Assembly: GCA_029777335.1 (NCBI GenBank)
Contig: JAKOSN010000038.1
Location: 26,387 to 90,386, forward strand
Reading direction: 5' to 3'
From: Planctomycetota bacterium
GTDB taxonomy: Bacteria > Planctomycetota > Planctomycetia > Gemmatales > Gemmataceae
DNA length: 64,000 bases
A program made the translations under genes and the position numbers. Positions 26,489 through 34,770 of this stretch are shown piece after piece (position 1 is the first letter of the stretch; the number at the start of each line of letters is the position of its first letter). The notes below the pieces were generated by a model that saw only the letters and a program-made list of their open reading frames with translations, was not told where the DNA came from and searched no databases.

Positions 26489-27901
26489 ATGAACACACAC
26501 GCAAGCTTTGTACGTTCCATTGTGCAGACCCCCGAGGACGACGGGCCTCGCCTCGTCTTCGCCGATTGGTTGGAAGAACAGGGGGAAGCGCCTCGGGCGG
26601 AGTTGATCCGAATTCAATGTGAACTGGCTCGGGGGGTTGAAGAGCGCGCTCGCTTTGTCCAGTTGCGCGTGCGGGAACGCGAACTGGTGAAGCAGCACGC
26701 CGACAAGTGGCTTGGGCCGCTTGCCACAACGTGTTATGTCGCGCGTGACTCGCTTGAGCGTGGGATGATTCGCGAGTTGCTCTTTGGGATGGCGGAGTTC
26801 CTGCGACCGAAGATGCAGCGCACCGCAATCGAATGGTTCGCGCGGGCCGGTGTTCTGGGGGTGGCGCTGACCAATCGTACAAAATCGTTACCCGATCTTT
26901 TTAGTAGCCCGTTGTTGACGGATCTCTGTTCGCTGACACTTCGCCACGTCGGCCTGGGTGACGGCAGTATTCACCAACTGGTCGCCGGCAATGCCTGTGA
27001 GAATCTCCGTTCTTTCACCTGGTTCGAGCGTCAAGCGAGTGGTGCCGGGGTGCGACATCTCGCGCAAACGGCTTCGCTGAAGCGGTTGACCTCCCTCACT
27101 CTGGGGCAAATTCCCTTCGATTCTGCTGCGCTGCAGGCTGTACTCGAAAGTCCGCACCTGGGGTCCTTAACCTCCCTTTGTCTCGCTGAAACAACGCGGT
27201 GGAAAGACGATCTACCGGCGCTGGGTCGCTCTTCTGGGTGGCAGAAGTTGCGCGAACTCGCTCTGCGGGACGTTGACCTGAACGGGGACGAACTCCGCTC
27301 CTTGCTGGGTGCCGGAGGGCTTGCCGGGCTGCGCATCCTCCGACTGTCGGGAAATAGTCTGCGCTCATCCGGGGTGGATGTGCTGGCGGAGGATGGTGCG
27401 CTCACGAATCTCGAACGGCTGGACTTCAGCCTTGATCGCGACTTCGACACCATTGACCTTTCTCACCTCCTCAAGGCACTGGATCATCTCCCAGCCCTGA
27501 AACATCTGCAACTGAGTGCTCCCGTGTTCGGCTCCTTGTCGACCTACCTTGCACATCTCTCTCGGCTGGAATCCCTGGAATTGTCGTACTGCAATCTGGA
27601 ACTGCCGAGTTTCCAGACCTTGCTCGCCTCGAAAAAGCTGGCCCGATTGCGAACGTTAACCATCGACGGCAATGACCTCGATTCCAAGACTCTCCCGTCT
27701 CTGTTGCGAGGAGCCCACCGGCCGAAACTGCGAGAACTGCAGTTGTGCGTCGAGGGATCGTCAGCCGAGGCGGCACTTGTGATTCTGGATTCTGGCGCGT
27801 ACCCTGGTCTGATCAGGTTGCACGTGAATGGCAAGGAACCGTCAGCAAGGGATCAGGTGAAATTGCAACGCCAGTATCCACAAGTTCTCCTGGAATTCTA
27901 G
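26489..27901 (+). CDS. TIGR02996-domain protein with leucine-rich repeats
   Basis: 470 residues. The first ~45 match the planctomycete-typical TIGR02996 domain: FVRSIVQTPEDDGPRLVFAD, then WLEEQGEAPRAELIRIQCEL. From ~120 to the end are leucine-rich repeats of about 25-28 residues (e.g. LTSLTLGQIPFDSAALQAVL, LRILRLSGNSLRSSGVDVLA). No signal peptide or membrane segment is visible. Both modules are thought to mediate protein-protein contacts in Gemmata-type bacteria, but no role is established. The cysteine desulfurase gene starts 17 bases later, so the two may be co-transcribed. Confidence 0.92.
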   Translation: MNTHASFVRSIVQTPEDDGPRLVFADWLEEQGEAPRAELIRIQCELARGVEERARFVQLRVRERELVKQHADKWLGPLATTCYVARDSLERGMIRELLFGMAEFLRPKMQRTAIEWFARAGVLGVALTNRTKSLPDLFSSPLLTDLCSLTLRHVGLGDGSIHQLVAGNACENLRSFTWFERQASGAGVRHLAQTASLKRLTSLTLGQIPFDSAALQAVLESPHLGSLTSLCLAETTRWKDDLPALGRSSGWQKLRELALRDVDLNGDELRSLLGAGGLAGLRILRLSGNSLRSSGVDVLAEDGALTNLERLDFSLDRDFDTIDLSHLLKALDHLPALKHLQLSAPVFGSLSTYLAHLSRLESLELSYCNLELPSFQTLLASKKLARLRTLTIDGNDLDSKTLPSLLRGAHRPKLRELQLCVEGSSAEAALVILDSGAYPGLIRLHVNGKEPSARDQVKLQRQYPQVLLEF

Positions 27902-27917
27902 GTGTTACGATTGTCCC

Positions 27918-29093
27918 ATGAACCCAATCTACCTCGACTATAACGCGACCACGCCGATCGATCCCGCCGTCGTGGAGGCGATGCTTCCATACCTGCGCGA
28001 GCACTTTGGGAATCCGTCCAGTGCGCATGTCTATGGCCAGCGCACCCATGCCGCGGTGGAACAGGCACGGGCACAGGTGGCCGCACTCCTGGGCGCACAC
28101 CCTGAGGAGATCGTGTTTACAAGTGGGGGGAGCGAGGCCAATAATCACGCTCTTAAAGGATCTGTTTTTGCGTCCTTGCAGGGATTCTTCGGCCGCTGGC
28201 TTGGACGGGGGACGCGGCCGCACCTGGTCACCAGTACCATCGAACATCCCGCGACCCTGCAGCCCTGCGCCTTTCTGGAGCGGCTGGGGTGTCGCGTTAC
28301 CCAGGTGGCGGTGGATCGTCAGGGAATCGTGGATCCCGACGACATTCGCAAGGCGATTGAGCGCGGGGCAACCCTGGTCAGCATCATGCACTCGAACAAC
28401 GAGGTGGGCACCTTGCAGCCCATCCGCGCGATTAGCGCGATCTGCCGGGCGCGGGGGGTTCTGCTGCACACGGATGCGGCTCAGTCCGTGGGAAAGGTGC
28501 CCCTGGACGTGCAGGAACTGGGGGTGGATTTGCTCTCGGTGGCGGGTCACAAGGTGTATGCCCCCAAGGGCGTGGGGGCGCTCTATGTGCGCCGCGGAGT
28601 TCGCCTCGAACCGCTTCTGCACGGGGCTGGTCATGAGGCAGGGCGCCGCGCCAGCACCGAGAGTGTTCCCTCGATCGTTGCTCTCGGGGAAGCGTGTCGC
28701 GTGGCGCGGGCATCGCTGCCGGCCGCAACCGAGAAGCTCCGGCAACTGCGCGAGCGGTTATGGCAGCAACTCGCGAATAAACTGGGGGAACGGATTGTCC
28801 TCAACGGTCATCCGGAGCAACGCTTGCCCAACACATTGAATGTAAGTTTCCGGGGTGTGGTTGGGGCCGAGTTGCTTCGTGCGGTCCCAGGGATAGCGGC
28901 CTCCACGGGGTCGGCCTGTCACGAAGGGCAGGTGAGCCAGTCGCCCGTGCTCTGTGCCATGAAGATTCCCCCTGAAGTGGGCAGCGGAGCAGTCCGCCTG
29001 ACGGTCGGGCGTTTCACAACCACTGACGAGGTGGATCAGGCCGCCCATCAGCTCGTCGAAGCGATGCAGGGGGCGATCTCCTCCGGGCGGTAA
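27918..29093 (+). CDS. cysteine desulfurase (IscS/NifS family)
   Basis: 391 residues of fold-type I PLP enzyme. The PLP lysine is K212 in SVAGHKVYAPKG, the phosphate-binding turn is TSGGSEANN, His is in TSTIEHPA, and the catalytic Cys is C334 in TGSACHEG. It removes sulfur (or selenium) from cysteine (selenocysteine) to give a persulfide used for Fe-S clusters, thiolation and possibly selenium donation. No iscU or other suf/isc gene is adjacent. It follows the LRR gene closely but has no evident ribosome site. Confidence 0.95.
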   Translation: MNPIYLDYNATTPIDPAVVEAMLPYLREHFGNPSSAHVYGQRTHAAVEQARAQVAALLGAHPEEIVFTSGGSEANNHALKGSVFASLQGFFGRWLGRGTRPHLVTSTIEHPATLQPCAFLERLGCRVTQVAVDRQGIVDPDDIRKAIERGATLVSIMHSNNEVGTLQPIRAISAICRARGVLLHTDAAQSVGKVPLDVQELGVDLLSVAGHKVYAPKGVGALYVRRGVRLEPLLHGAGHEAGRRASTESVPSIVALGEACRVARASLPAATEKLRQLRERLWQQLANKLGERIVLNGHPEQRLPNTLNVSFRGVVGAELLRAVPGIAASTGSACHEGQVSQSPVLCAMKIPPEVGSGAVRLTVGRFTTTDEVDQAAHQLVEAMQGAISSGR

Positions 29094-29182
29094 TTTCCGC
29101 CTGGCAAACTATCCTGGGCTTCCTCTCGTCAAAGAATCGGGCTACCCTGAGGCCAGGGGACCGAGTTGAGACGAGGTTGGCG

Positions 29183-30367
29183 ATGTGCAGAATGATGAAT
29201 ACTGCCTGGGTGGTGGGGGTCAGTGTGTGGTTCGCCCTGACCACGGTGGGGATGGCCAGGCAATTCCCCAGCCCCGCGGTTGTGGAATTATTCGAGGATG
29301 AGGCGGACACTCTCGCCAGGAATCTGAACAACGATAACGGGGTGGAGCCAGGGACAGCCACTCGTGCAGACAAGGAGCGCTATTCAGGGCGTTGCAGCTT
29401 GCAGGTCACTCCACTGCAGCGGTACAACTCGCGTCTTCCGGGTTGGAACTTTCCCATTCGCGAAAAGCCGAAAGCGGGGGAGTATCGCTACCTGCGCTTT
29501 GCCTGGAAGAAAGTGGGCGAGGGCGGCATCATGGTTCAGTTGCACGGCGACCTGGATGGCAAGGCGTGGGAACACCGCTATCTCGCCGGTGCGCCGAACG
29601 TGCCCTGGCCCGCGCGCAAACTCGCGGACAGGGCACCAGCGAATTGGGAGGTAGTCACCTGCGATCTCTTCAAGGATTTTGGGAACTTTGACCTGACCGG
29701 GATGGCCTTTACCCCCATGGTCGGCACCGCGGGGTACTACGATCACATCTATCTGGCCCGGAGCGTGGCGGATCTCGATCGTGTGAGTAACGCGGTGCTG
29801 GGCAAGGACCCAGTGAAAACGCCTTTGACCAAGCAGCAACTGGATCAGTGCTGGCGCGATCTGCTCAGTGCTGATGCCTTGCTGCATGCGGTGGCCATCG
29901 CCCAGCTGAGCGCTCGACCCAGTGAAAGCCTCCCCTTCCTGAAGCAACACTTGCAGACTCCTCCAGACACCGACGGTGAAAAACGCCTCGCCAAATGGAT
30001 CGCCGACCTGGATGACGACGATTTTGAAGTCCGGGAAAAGGCGAGTCGGGCGCTGGCCGAAGCTGGGGAAGACATTGCTGCGCTCCTGCGTCGGGCCTAT
30101 CAGACCAGCAACTCGGCGGAGGTGCGGGCGCGGCTGGAAAAGCTCTTGAAGGGTAACGTTGGTGAGGGACTCACCCTCACTCCGCAGCAAACCCGACTTG
30201 TTCGCGTGATCGGGGTGCTCGAACGGACGGGGACGGACGAGGCGCGTCACCTTCTGCAGGAGCTGGCGAAGGGAAGCCGCGATGCCCACCTTCAGGCGGA
30301 GGCGAAGGGAGCCCTGCAGCGACTTGGCCAGCGTTCCAGGGACAAACGCGAGGAGCGCTCCCGGTGA
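29183..30367 (+). CDS. secreted HEAT-repeat protein with N-terminal galactose-binding-like domain
   Basis: 394 residues from ATG 29183 (GAGG upstream). A signal peptide ends near GMA-RQ. Residues ~45-200 resemble a beta-sandwich module (YRYLRFAWKKVGEGGIMVQLHG, GYYDHIYLAR). The C-terminal half has the planctomycete HEAT pattern DDDDFEVREKASRALAEAG and LVRVIGVLERTGTDEARHLL. Such proteins are usually periplasmic scaffolds of unknown function. Its stop lies inside a hairpin shared with the convergent MmgE/PrpD gene. Confidence 0.82.
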   Translation: MCRMMNTAWVVGVSVWFALTTVGMARQFPSPAVVELFEDEADTLARNLNNDNGVEPGTATRADKERYSGRCSLQVTPLQRYNSRLPGWNFPIREKPKAGEYRYLRFAWKKVGEGGIMVQLHGDLDGKAWEHRYLAGAPNVPWPARKLADRAPANWEVVTCDLFKDFGNFDLTGMAFTPMVGTAGYYDHIYLARSVADLDRVSNAVLGKDPVKTPLTKQQLDQCWRDLLSADALLHAVAIAQLSARPSESLPFLKQHLQTPPDTDGEKRLAKWIADLDDDDFEVREKASRALAEAGEDIAALLRRAYQTSNSAEVRARLEKLLKGNVGEGLTLTPQQTRLVRVIGVLERTGTDEARHLLQELAKGSRDAHLQAEAKGALQRLGQRSRDKREERSR

Positions 30368-30376
30368 GAGCGCTCC
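30352..30376. terminator. bidirectional terminator-like hairpin over the stop codon
   Basis: GGAGCGCTC and GAGCGCTCC form a 9-bp stem with a 7-base loop that includes the TGA of the HEAT gene (30365-30367). It separates it from the convergent MmgE/PrpD gene, whose stop is 16 bases further on. Confidence 0.55.
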
Positions 30377-30392
30377 TGGCAGAAGCGAGTTG

Positions 30393-31769
30393 CTAGCCGC
30401 GAGCGCCAACCAGGGCAAGCAACGGAGCGGGGGAGGGGAGTTCCTCGAGTTTCCAGCAGAGGGCGAGGATCTTGTCGGCCCGGTCCTTGCCGTAGCGTGG
30501 TTCCACAGTGCTGCGGAATTTCTTCTCCACCTCGGCGTCCGTCATCGGATTGCGGGCGTGTCCACGTGGGAACTCAACTTCCTTGACCAGTTTTCGGCCA
30601 TCCTTGAGCGCCACCGTGAGCCGATTGGGGATCCCCGCGGGGTAGCGCTTGTTGATCTCTGGATCGCGGTGCAAGGTGATCTTGCTCACCAGACCGATCA
30701 ACTCGGGATCGCTGATTCGTTCCGGGGTGAACTGGTTTTCGGTAACATCTCCATCGACGAGTGCGACGGCGGTGCAGTAGGGGAGGCTGTGGTCGGCTGT
30801 CTCGCGCGTTTTGGGCCGCCATTTCTCGGGATCCTTGCCGATAATATCCACCGCGGCGTTGAAGGTGTGAATATCGATCGACTGAATGTTGCGCCAATCA
30901 CCAATTTCGGGGCGCAACTGCAAGGCCGCATCGATGGCACTTTGCGAATGATACTCCGCCGGCCAGAACTTGATGTACGTTTCGGTGATCATGAACCCGG
31001 CTTTGGGAGTCCCCGTTCCGCCCAGCGGGGCGAGGGTGAGGGAACCCGTGAGCTGTTTGGTGATCCCGAACTCACCCTCGAAAATGGGGGCCGGACCGGT
31101 CATTCCCTCGGCGGCCAGCTGGGCGGCAAAAACTGCGTTCCGTGCAGCGTTGGAGAAGGCACACCCCTTCCACATGCTGAGTTCCCCGGAGCGTGTCTGC
31201 CGAGTGGCAATGTTGCACACACCCGCCAGACCCAGCGCGTGCGTGCAGTGGACCATATCCAACCCCATCAACTTGCACGCCGCCAGGGTGGAACCAAGAC
31301 AGCCATAGTAGACATGGTCCCACCCATGCGCACGCAGGCTTGCCGCATCGCACAGACGACACTGGATCTCGTAGGCAAGGACGGCAGCCGTGATCAGCTC
31401 TCGACCGGGGCGTTTCATCCATTCGCCGACCGCCAGCACCGGCGCCAGATTGTCCGAGGGATGGGCGGGTTCCAGTGACAGGTAGGTGTCATTGTAATCG
31501 AGATAGCGGATGAGCAGGCCGTTGACGAAGGTGGCCCACTCCACGCTGCTTGTGCCTCCACCCAGCAGGCTGACAGCCGTTTCTCCCTGCACCCGTTCGG
31601 CGCAGCGCCGGGCAATCACGTAGGCATCGGCCTCCATCGCGCCGATGGCAGTGGCGAGCGAATCGATGAAGCGGCGACGGGTTTCGTGTACGACGTTCGA
31701 CGGCAGATCCTCGAAGCGAAGCTGACAGGCGTACTCGGCCAGTTGCTGCGCCAAGGAAGGGGAACTCAT
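30393..31769 (-). CDS. MmgE/PrpD-family protein (2-methylcitrate dehydratase-like)
   Basis: 458 residues from ATG 31769 with AAGGAG upstream. The sequence opens SLAQQLAEYACQLRFEDLP and has RRRFIDSLATAIGAMEAD, the GG(G)TSSVEWATFVNGLLIRYLDYND block and later HPSDNLAPVLAVGEW, all typical of MmgE/PrpD. Family members dehydrate 2-methylcitrate or isomerise related tricarboxylates; this one may act on another acid. No prpB/prpC genes are near. It is divergent from the heptahaem cytochrome gene. Confidence 0.92.
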   Translation of the reverse strand: MSSPSLAQQLAEYACQLRFEDLPSNVVHETRRRFIDSLATAIGAMEADAYVIARRCAERVQGETAVSLLGGGTSSVEWATFVNGLLIRYLDYNDTYLSLEPAHPSDNLAPVLAVGEWMKRPGRELITAAVLAYEIQCRLCDAASLRAHGWDHVYYGCLGSTLAACKLMGLDMVHCTHALGLAGVCNIATRQTRSGELSMWKGCAFSNAARNAVFAAQLAAEGMTGPAPIFEGEFGITKQLTGSLTLAPLGGTGTPKAGFMITETYIKFWPAEYHSQSAIDAALQLRPEIGDWRNIQSIDIHTFNAAVDIIGKDPEKWRPKTRETADHSLPYCTAVALVDGDVTENQFTPERISDPELIGLVSKITLHRDPEINKRYPAGIPNRLTVALKDGRKLVKEVEFPRGHARNPMTDAEVEKKFRSTVEPRYGKDRADKILALCWKLEELPSPAPLLALVGARG

Positions 31770-31951
31770 CAACGGTACTCCTTGAGGCGGGAATTCCTTG
31801 CGGACGCGGTCTGCCCTGTCACCATATGGGGAATCAGGCGCCAGAACAAGCACAGGAGAGAGGGGCGCGGGGTTCAATCTGGGAGAAAGGCTTCAGAGAA
31901 TCGACCAGCAGCCGCGTTCGGGTCAGGGATGGATTGGCGGGGAACCAGTGG

Positions 31952-31980
31952 TTGCAGGTTCGATTTCTCTCCTTTATAAC
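31952..31980 (+). promoter_or_regulatory. sigma70-type promoter for the heptahaem cytochrome gene
   Basis: TTGCAG (31952-31957), 17-base spacer, TATAAC (31975-31980), about 30 bases before the ATG at 32013. The start would be only a few bases upstream of GAGGAG, giving a short leader. Confidence 0.6.
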
Positions 31981-32012
31981 CTGAGGAGCCAGGCAACCCG
32001 AGGAGAGCAGCC

Positions 32013-34049
32013 ATGCCAGCAAAGCGATCGCGCCCGGAGAAACAGCGACCGACGACGGCTGCCCCTTCAGCTGACGGTGTCCCTGCGTCCCAGCCGCGCC
32101 GCTGGCGGATCCTTGTCCCCCTGAGCGTATTCCTTCTCGCTGGAGGGGGAGCCGGCCTGGCCTGGTTGTACCTGCAGAAGCCGCCTGCACGGATCGCGGC
32201 TCCGCTCCCGCCGTTGACCACGTCTCCCTTTCTCAACACGGCTCAGGATGTTCCCTATGTGGGCGATCAGGAGTGCCTGAACTGTCATCGGGTGGTTTGC
32301 AACGACTACCATCAGCATCCCATGGGGCGGAGTCTCTTTCACGCCGCCGATGCTCCGCCCCTGGAAAACTACTCCGTGCAGGCGGGCAATCCCTTCACGG
32401 TTGGTCCCTTGCATTTCCAGGTTCTCCGAGAGGGAGGACGTGTGCTGCATCGCGAATGGTGCGAGGATGCCCGAGGAAAGGTCGTGGCTCAGCGAGAAGA
32501 AGCGATGGACTTTGCCGTCGGGTCAGGAACCCAGGCGCGGTCGTACTTTTATCAGCGGGACGGTTTTCTGTTTGAATCGCCGATCACCTGGTATAGCCTG
32601 CAATCGCGATGGCAATTGTCGCCGGGATACGAGAAAAACCAGCAGCACTTTCATCGGCGGATGGAGATGCGCTGTTTGTACTGCCATTGCCAGGAGGCGC
32701 ACCCGATCGAGGGGACCACCAATCGCTATCGCGAGCCGATTTTTGGACAGCTAGCGATTGGCTGTGAACGATGCCACGGACCAGGCCAGTTGCATGTGAG
32801 CAGTCGCAAGCAGAATATTCACCCCGAGGGGGTGGATTACACGATCGTCAATCCCAGGCATCTGGCGCCGGCGCTGCGGGAAGCGGTGTGCGAACAATGT
32901 CACCTGCAAGGGGAGGCGATTGTTCTGCGTCGTGGGCGGCGCCAGACGGAGTATCGCCCCGGGTTGCCCTTGCAGGAATATCTCGCCATCTTCATCCGGC
33001 CCGCCGAGGCCGAGGATACCAGGCGCATTGTCGGTCACGTCGAGCAGATGTATCAAAGTGTCTGCTTTAACCGGAGCAAGGGAAAGTTCGGGTGTTCGTC
33101 GTGCCACGATCCCCATCGAGAACCGGCCCCCAGGGACAAGGTGACGTTCTATCGCGAACGCTGCCGGAACTGCCACACCGCCCCCGAGAAGCCGGAGCCA
33201 GGCCACACTGGTGTTCCTGCCCCGGACTGTTCTTTGTCGCGGGAGGAGCGCAGGGCGAAGGACCCGCAGGATAACTGCCTGGCGTGTCACATGCCCCAAC
33301 ACGCCAGTTCGACTGTGGTCCACCTGGCGGTCACCGATCATCGCGTGCTGCGCGATCCAGCCCATCCTCCGCCCGTCCGAGCCACGATCCAACCTGGCGA
33401 ACTCCCTTTGCGGCTGTTTCCTGGGCATCGCCGAGAGGCCAACGATGAAGAACTCCCGCGAGATCAGGCGTTGGCAATGATTCCACTCATTGCCAATGCG
33501 CAGGTGGACCGAGCAACGCAGGCGGCGGATTATCTGAGTCGGCAAGTGCTCCCGTTGCTCGATCAGGCCGTTGCACGCGATCCGGAGGATCTTCCTGCGC
33601 TGGAGGGACGCGGACTGGCTCTCTATGCGCAACGGCGATATCAAGAAGCGTTCAGGGTGTTGCAAGAGGTGCTTGCGCGGGAGCCCGAGCGCGAACAGGC
33701 GCTCACCTGGGCGGCGTATGTGGCGGAATCACTGGGGCGCTACGATCGGGCAGAAGAATACTGGCGGCGACTCGCCCAGAAGTATCCGCAGTTCCCCGAG
33801 TATCAGGAGGGATTGGCCAGTGTGCTGGTGCGGCGTGCGGCGTGGGCGGAAGCACTGGAGGCAGCCCAAAAAGCAGTGAAACTGGATCCGTTTCGTCCAG
33901 AGATCCGCGAGTTGTTGATCCGGATCGCACTGGAACGCGGAGATCGGGCGCGTGCGCGACAGGAATACCAGATCCTGGGGGTGCTTGATGCGGCCTATCA
34001 GCAGACGATTCGTCCGCGCTATGCGGCTCGGTTGGAAGAGAAGGAGTAA
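32013..34049 (+). CDS. membrane-anchored heptahaem cytochrome c with TPR tail
   Basis: 678 residues with a single anchor at ~32-54. Seven CxxCH motifs follow, beginning at residues 88, 221, 251, 293, 361, 384 and 422, then a run of TPR-type helices from ~500 to 650 (e.g. ALEGRGLALYAQRRYQEAFRVL). The cytochrome part resembles multihaem proteins in the octahaem/hydroxylamine-like range but I cannot place it. It lies in the periplasm or on the cell surface and should carry electrons, with the TPR domain docking a partner. The ribosome site is GAGGAG. A stem-loop after the stop (34058-34114) may end its transcript. Confidence 0.9.
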   Translation: MPAKRSRPEKQRPTTAAPSADGVPASQPRRWRILVPLSVFLLAGGGAGLAWLYLQKPPARIAAPLPPLTTSPFLNTAQDVPYVGDQECLNCHRVVCNDYHQHPMGRSLFHAADAPPLENYSVQAGNPFTVGPLHFQVLREGGRVLHREWCEDARGKVVAQREEAMDFAVGSGTQARSYFYQRDGFLFESPITWYSLQSRWQLSPGYEKNQQHFHRRMEMRCLYCHCQEAHPIEGTTNRYREPIFGQLAIGCERCHGPGQLHVSSRKQNIHPEGVDYTIVNPRHLAPALREAVCEQCHLQGEAIVLRRGRRQTEYRPGLPLQEYLAIFIRPAEAEDTRRIVGHVEQMYQSVCFNRSKGKFGCSSCHDPHREPAPRDKVTFYRERCRNCHTAPEKPEPGHTGVPAPDCSLSREERRAKDPQDNCLACHMPQHASSTVVHLAVTDHRVLRDPAHPPPVRATIQPGELPLRLFPGHRREANDEELPRDQALAMIPLIANAQVDRATQAADYLSRQVLPLLDQAVARDPEDLPALEGRGLALYAQRRYQEAFRVLQEVLAREPEREQALTWAAYVAESLGRYDRAEEYWRRLAQKYPQFPEYQEGLASVLVRRAAWAEALEAAQKAVKLDPFRPEIRELLIRIALERGDRARARQEYQILGVLDAAYQQTIRPRYAARLEEKE

Positions 34050-34057
34050 AAGAAAAA

Positions 34058-34114
34058 GAGCGAGGAGAGATGGGCGAACTCCCAGACTGGGTGGGGTCGT
34101 TACTCTCCTCGCTC
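34058..34114 (+). terminator. terminator-like stem after the heptahaem gene
   Basis: 12-bp perfect arms GAGCGAGGAGAG (34058-34069) and CTCTCCTCGCTC (34103-34114) enclose a 33-base loop. GGTGGTTTGTT follows, so it is a plausible but not classic terminator. Confidence 0.5.
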
Positions 34115-34770
34115 GGTGGTTTGTTGCCCGCGGGAAGAGATGGGGCTCTTCCCTTGGCAGGAGCAACTCACGTGCGATCCGCTGGGCAGCGCAATCTCAG
34201 GAGGCTCAAACAGCCAATCGCCGACTAACTGGTGCAGAGTCCACTCTTCCCGTTCCGGCAAGCGGGCGGAGCGACGCGCGGCCTGGGTGGCCGCGCGTCG
34301 CCCGAGCGCACCCCAGGCGAACATCGGGTGCATTATCTTCTTTCCGAAGTCTCCTCTTTTTCTCTCAGGGTGTTGAATTTAGAGATGAGAGAATCTAAGC
34401 AAGTTGTGGACCAACACGCTGAAAAAAATAACAAAGATATAACTTGTTTTTTGATATTAACTTGTGGATTTGAAGGAAGTGATGATGTACGAGAGCGGCG
34501 GGTTTTACTGTCGGATTTTCCGACAGTTGCCAGATTTCTCGGCAGTCGATTGTAAACAACTGGCAACGAGTTCGGCCTGCCCCTCTCCGCAGTGTTTCGA
34601 TCTGGAAACAACCTGCCCGCAGGTCCTCAGGACTCCTCAGAGACGGTGACGGGAGGGAGAGGGACAGAAAAAACTGAGCAAAACGTGCGTCCAAACTCTT
34701 TTGTCTCTTCGCTTCATCGGTTACCATTCGGCGCAATAAGCTGTCCATACCCTTCCCCGAGAATACCACC
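34115..34770. other. structured, partly AT-rich intergenic region
   Basis: No convincing gene was found in these ~650 bases. Hairpins: an 8-bp stem at 34132-34153, a 13-bp perfect stem at 34271-34301 (loop TGGGT), a 7-bp stem at 34508-34526 (CTGTCGG/CCGACAG), and 8-bp arms GTTGCCAG/CTGGCAAC at 34526-34567. Between ~34370 and 34475 the sequence is strikingly AT-rich and has near-identical direct repeats GATATAACTTGT (34436-34447) and GATATTAACTTGT (34453-34465) separated by T5. A 54-60 residue Cys-rich frame at 34464-34649 is possible but unsupported. A regulatory RNA or DNA-binding region is more likely (inference). Confidence 0.5.

Noticed and set aside
31945..31970. T-arm-like GGTTCGATT resembling tRNA
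   Set aside because: No matching 3' stem, no acceptor or anticodon arms; it overlaps the promoter of the cytochrome gene.
34436..34465. Direct repeats considered as an attachment-site pair
   Set aside because: Only 5 bases apart with no integrase or element between them.
34464..34649. Short Cys-rich ORF in the intergenic island
   Set aside because: No domain, overlaps stable hairpins, and composition is not coding-like; kept only as a remote possibility.
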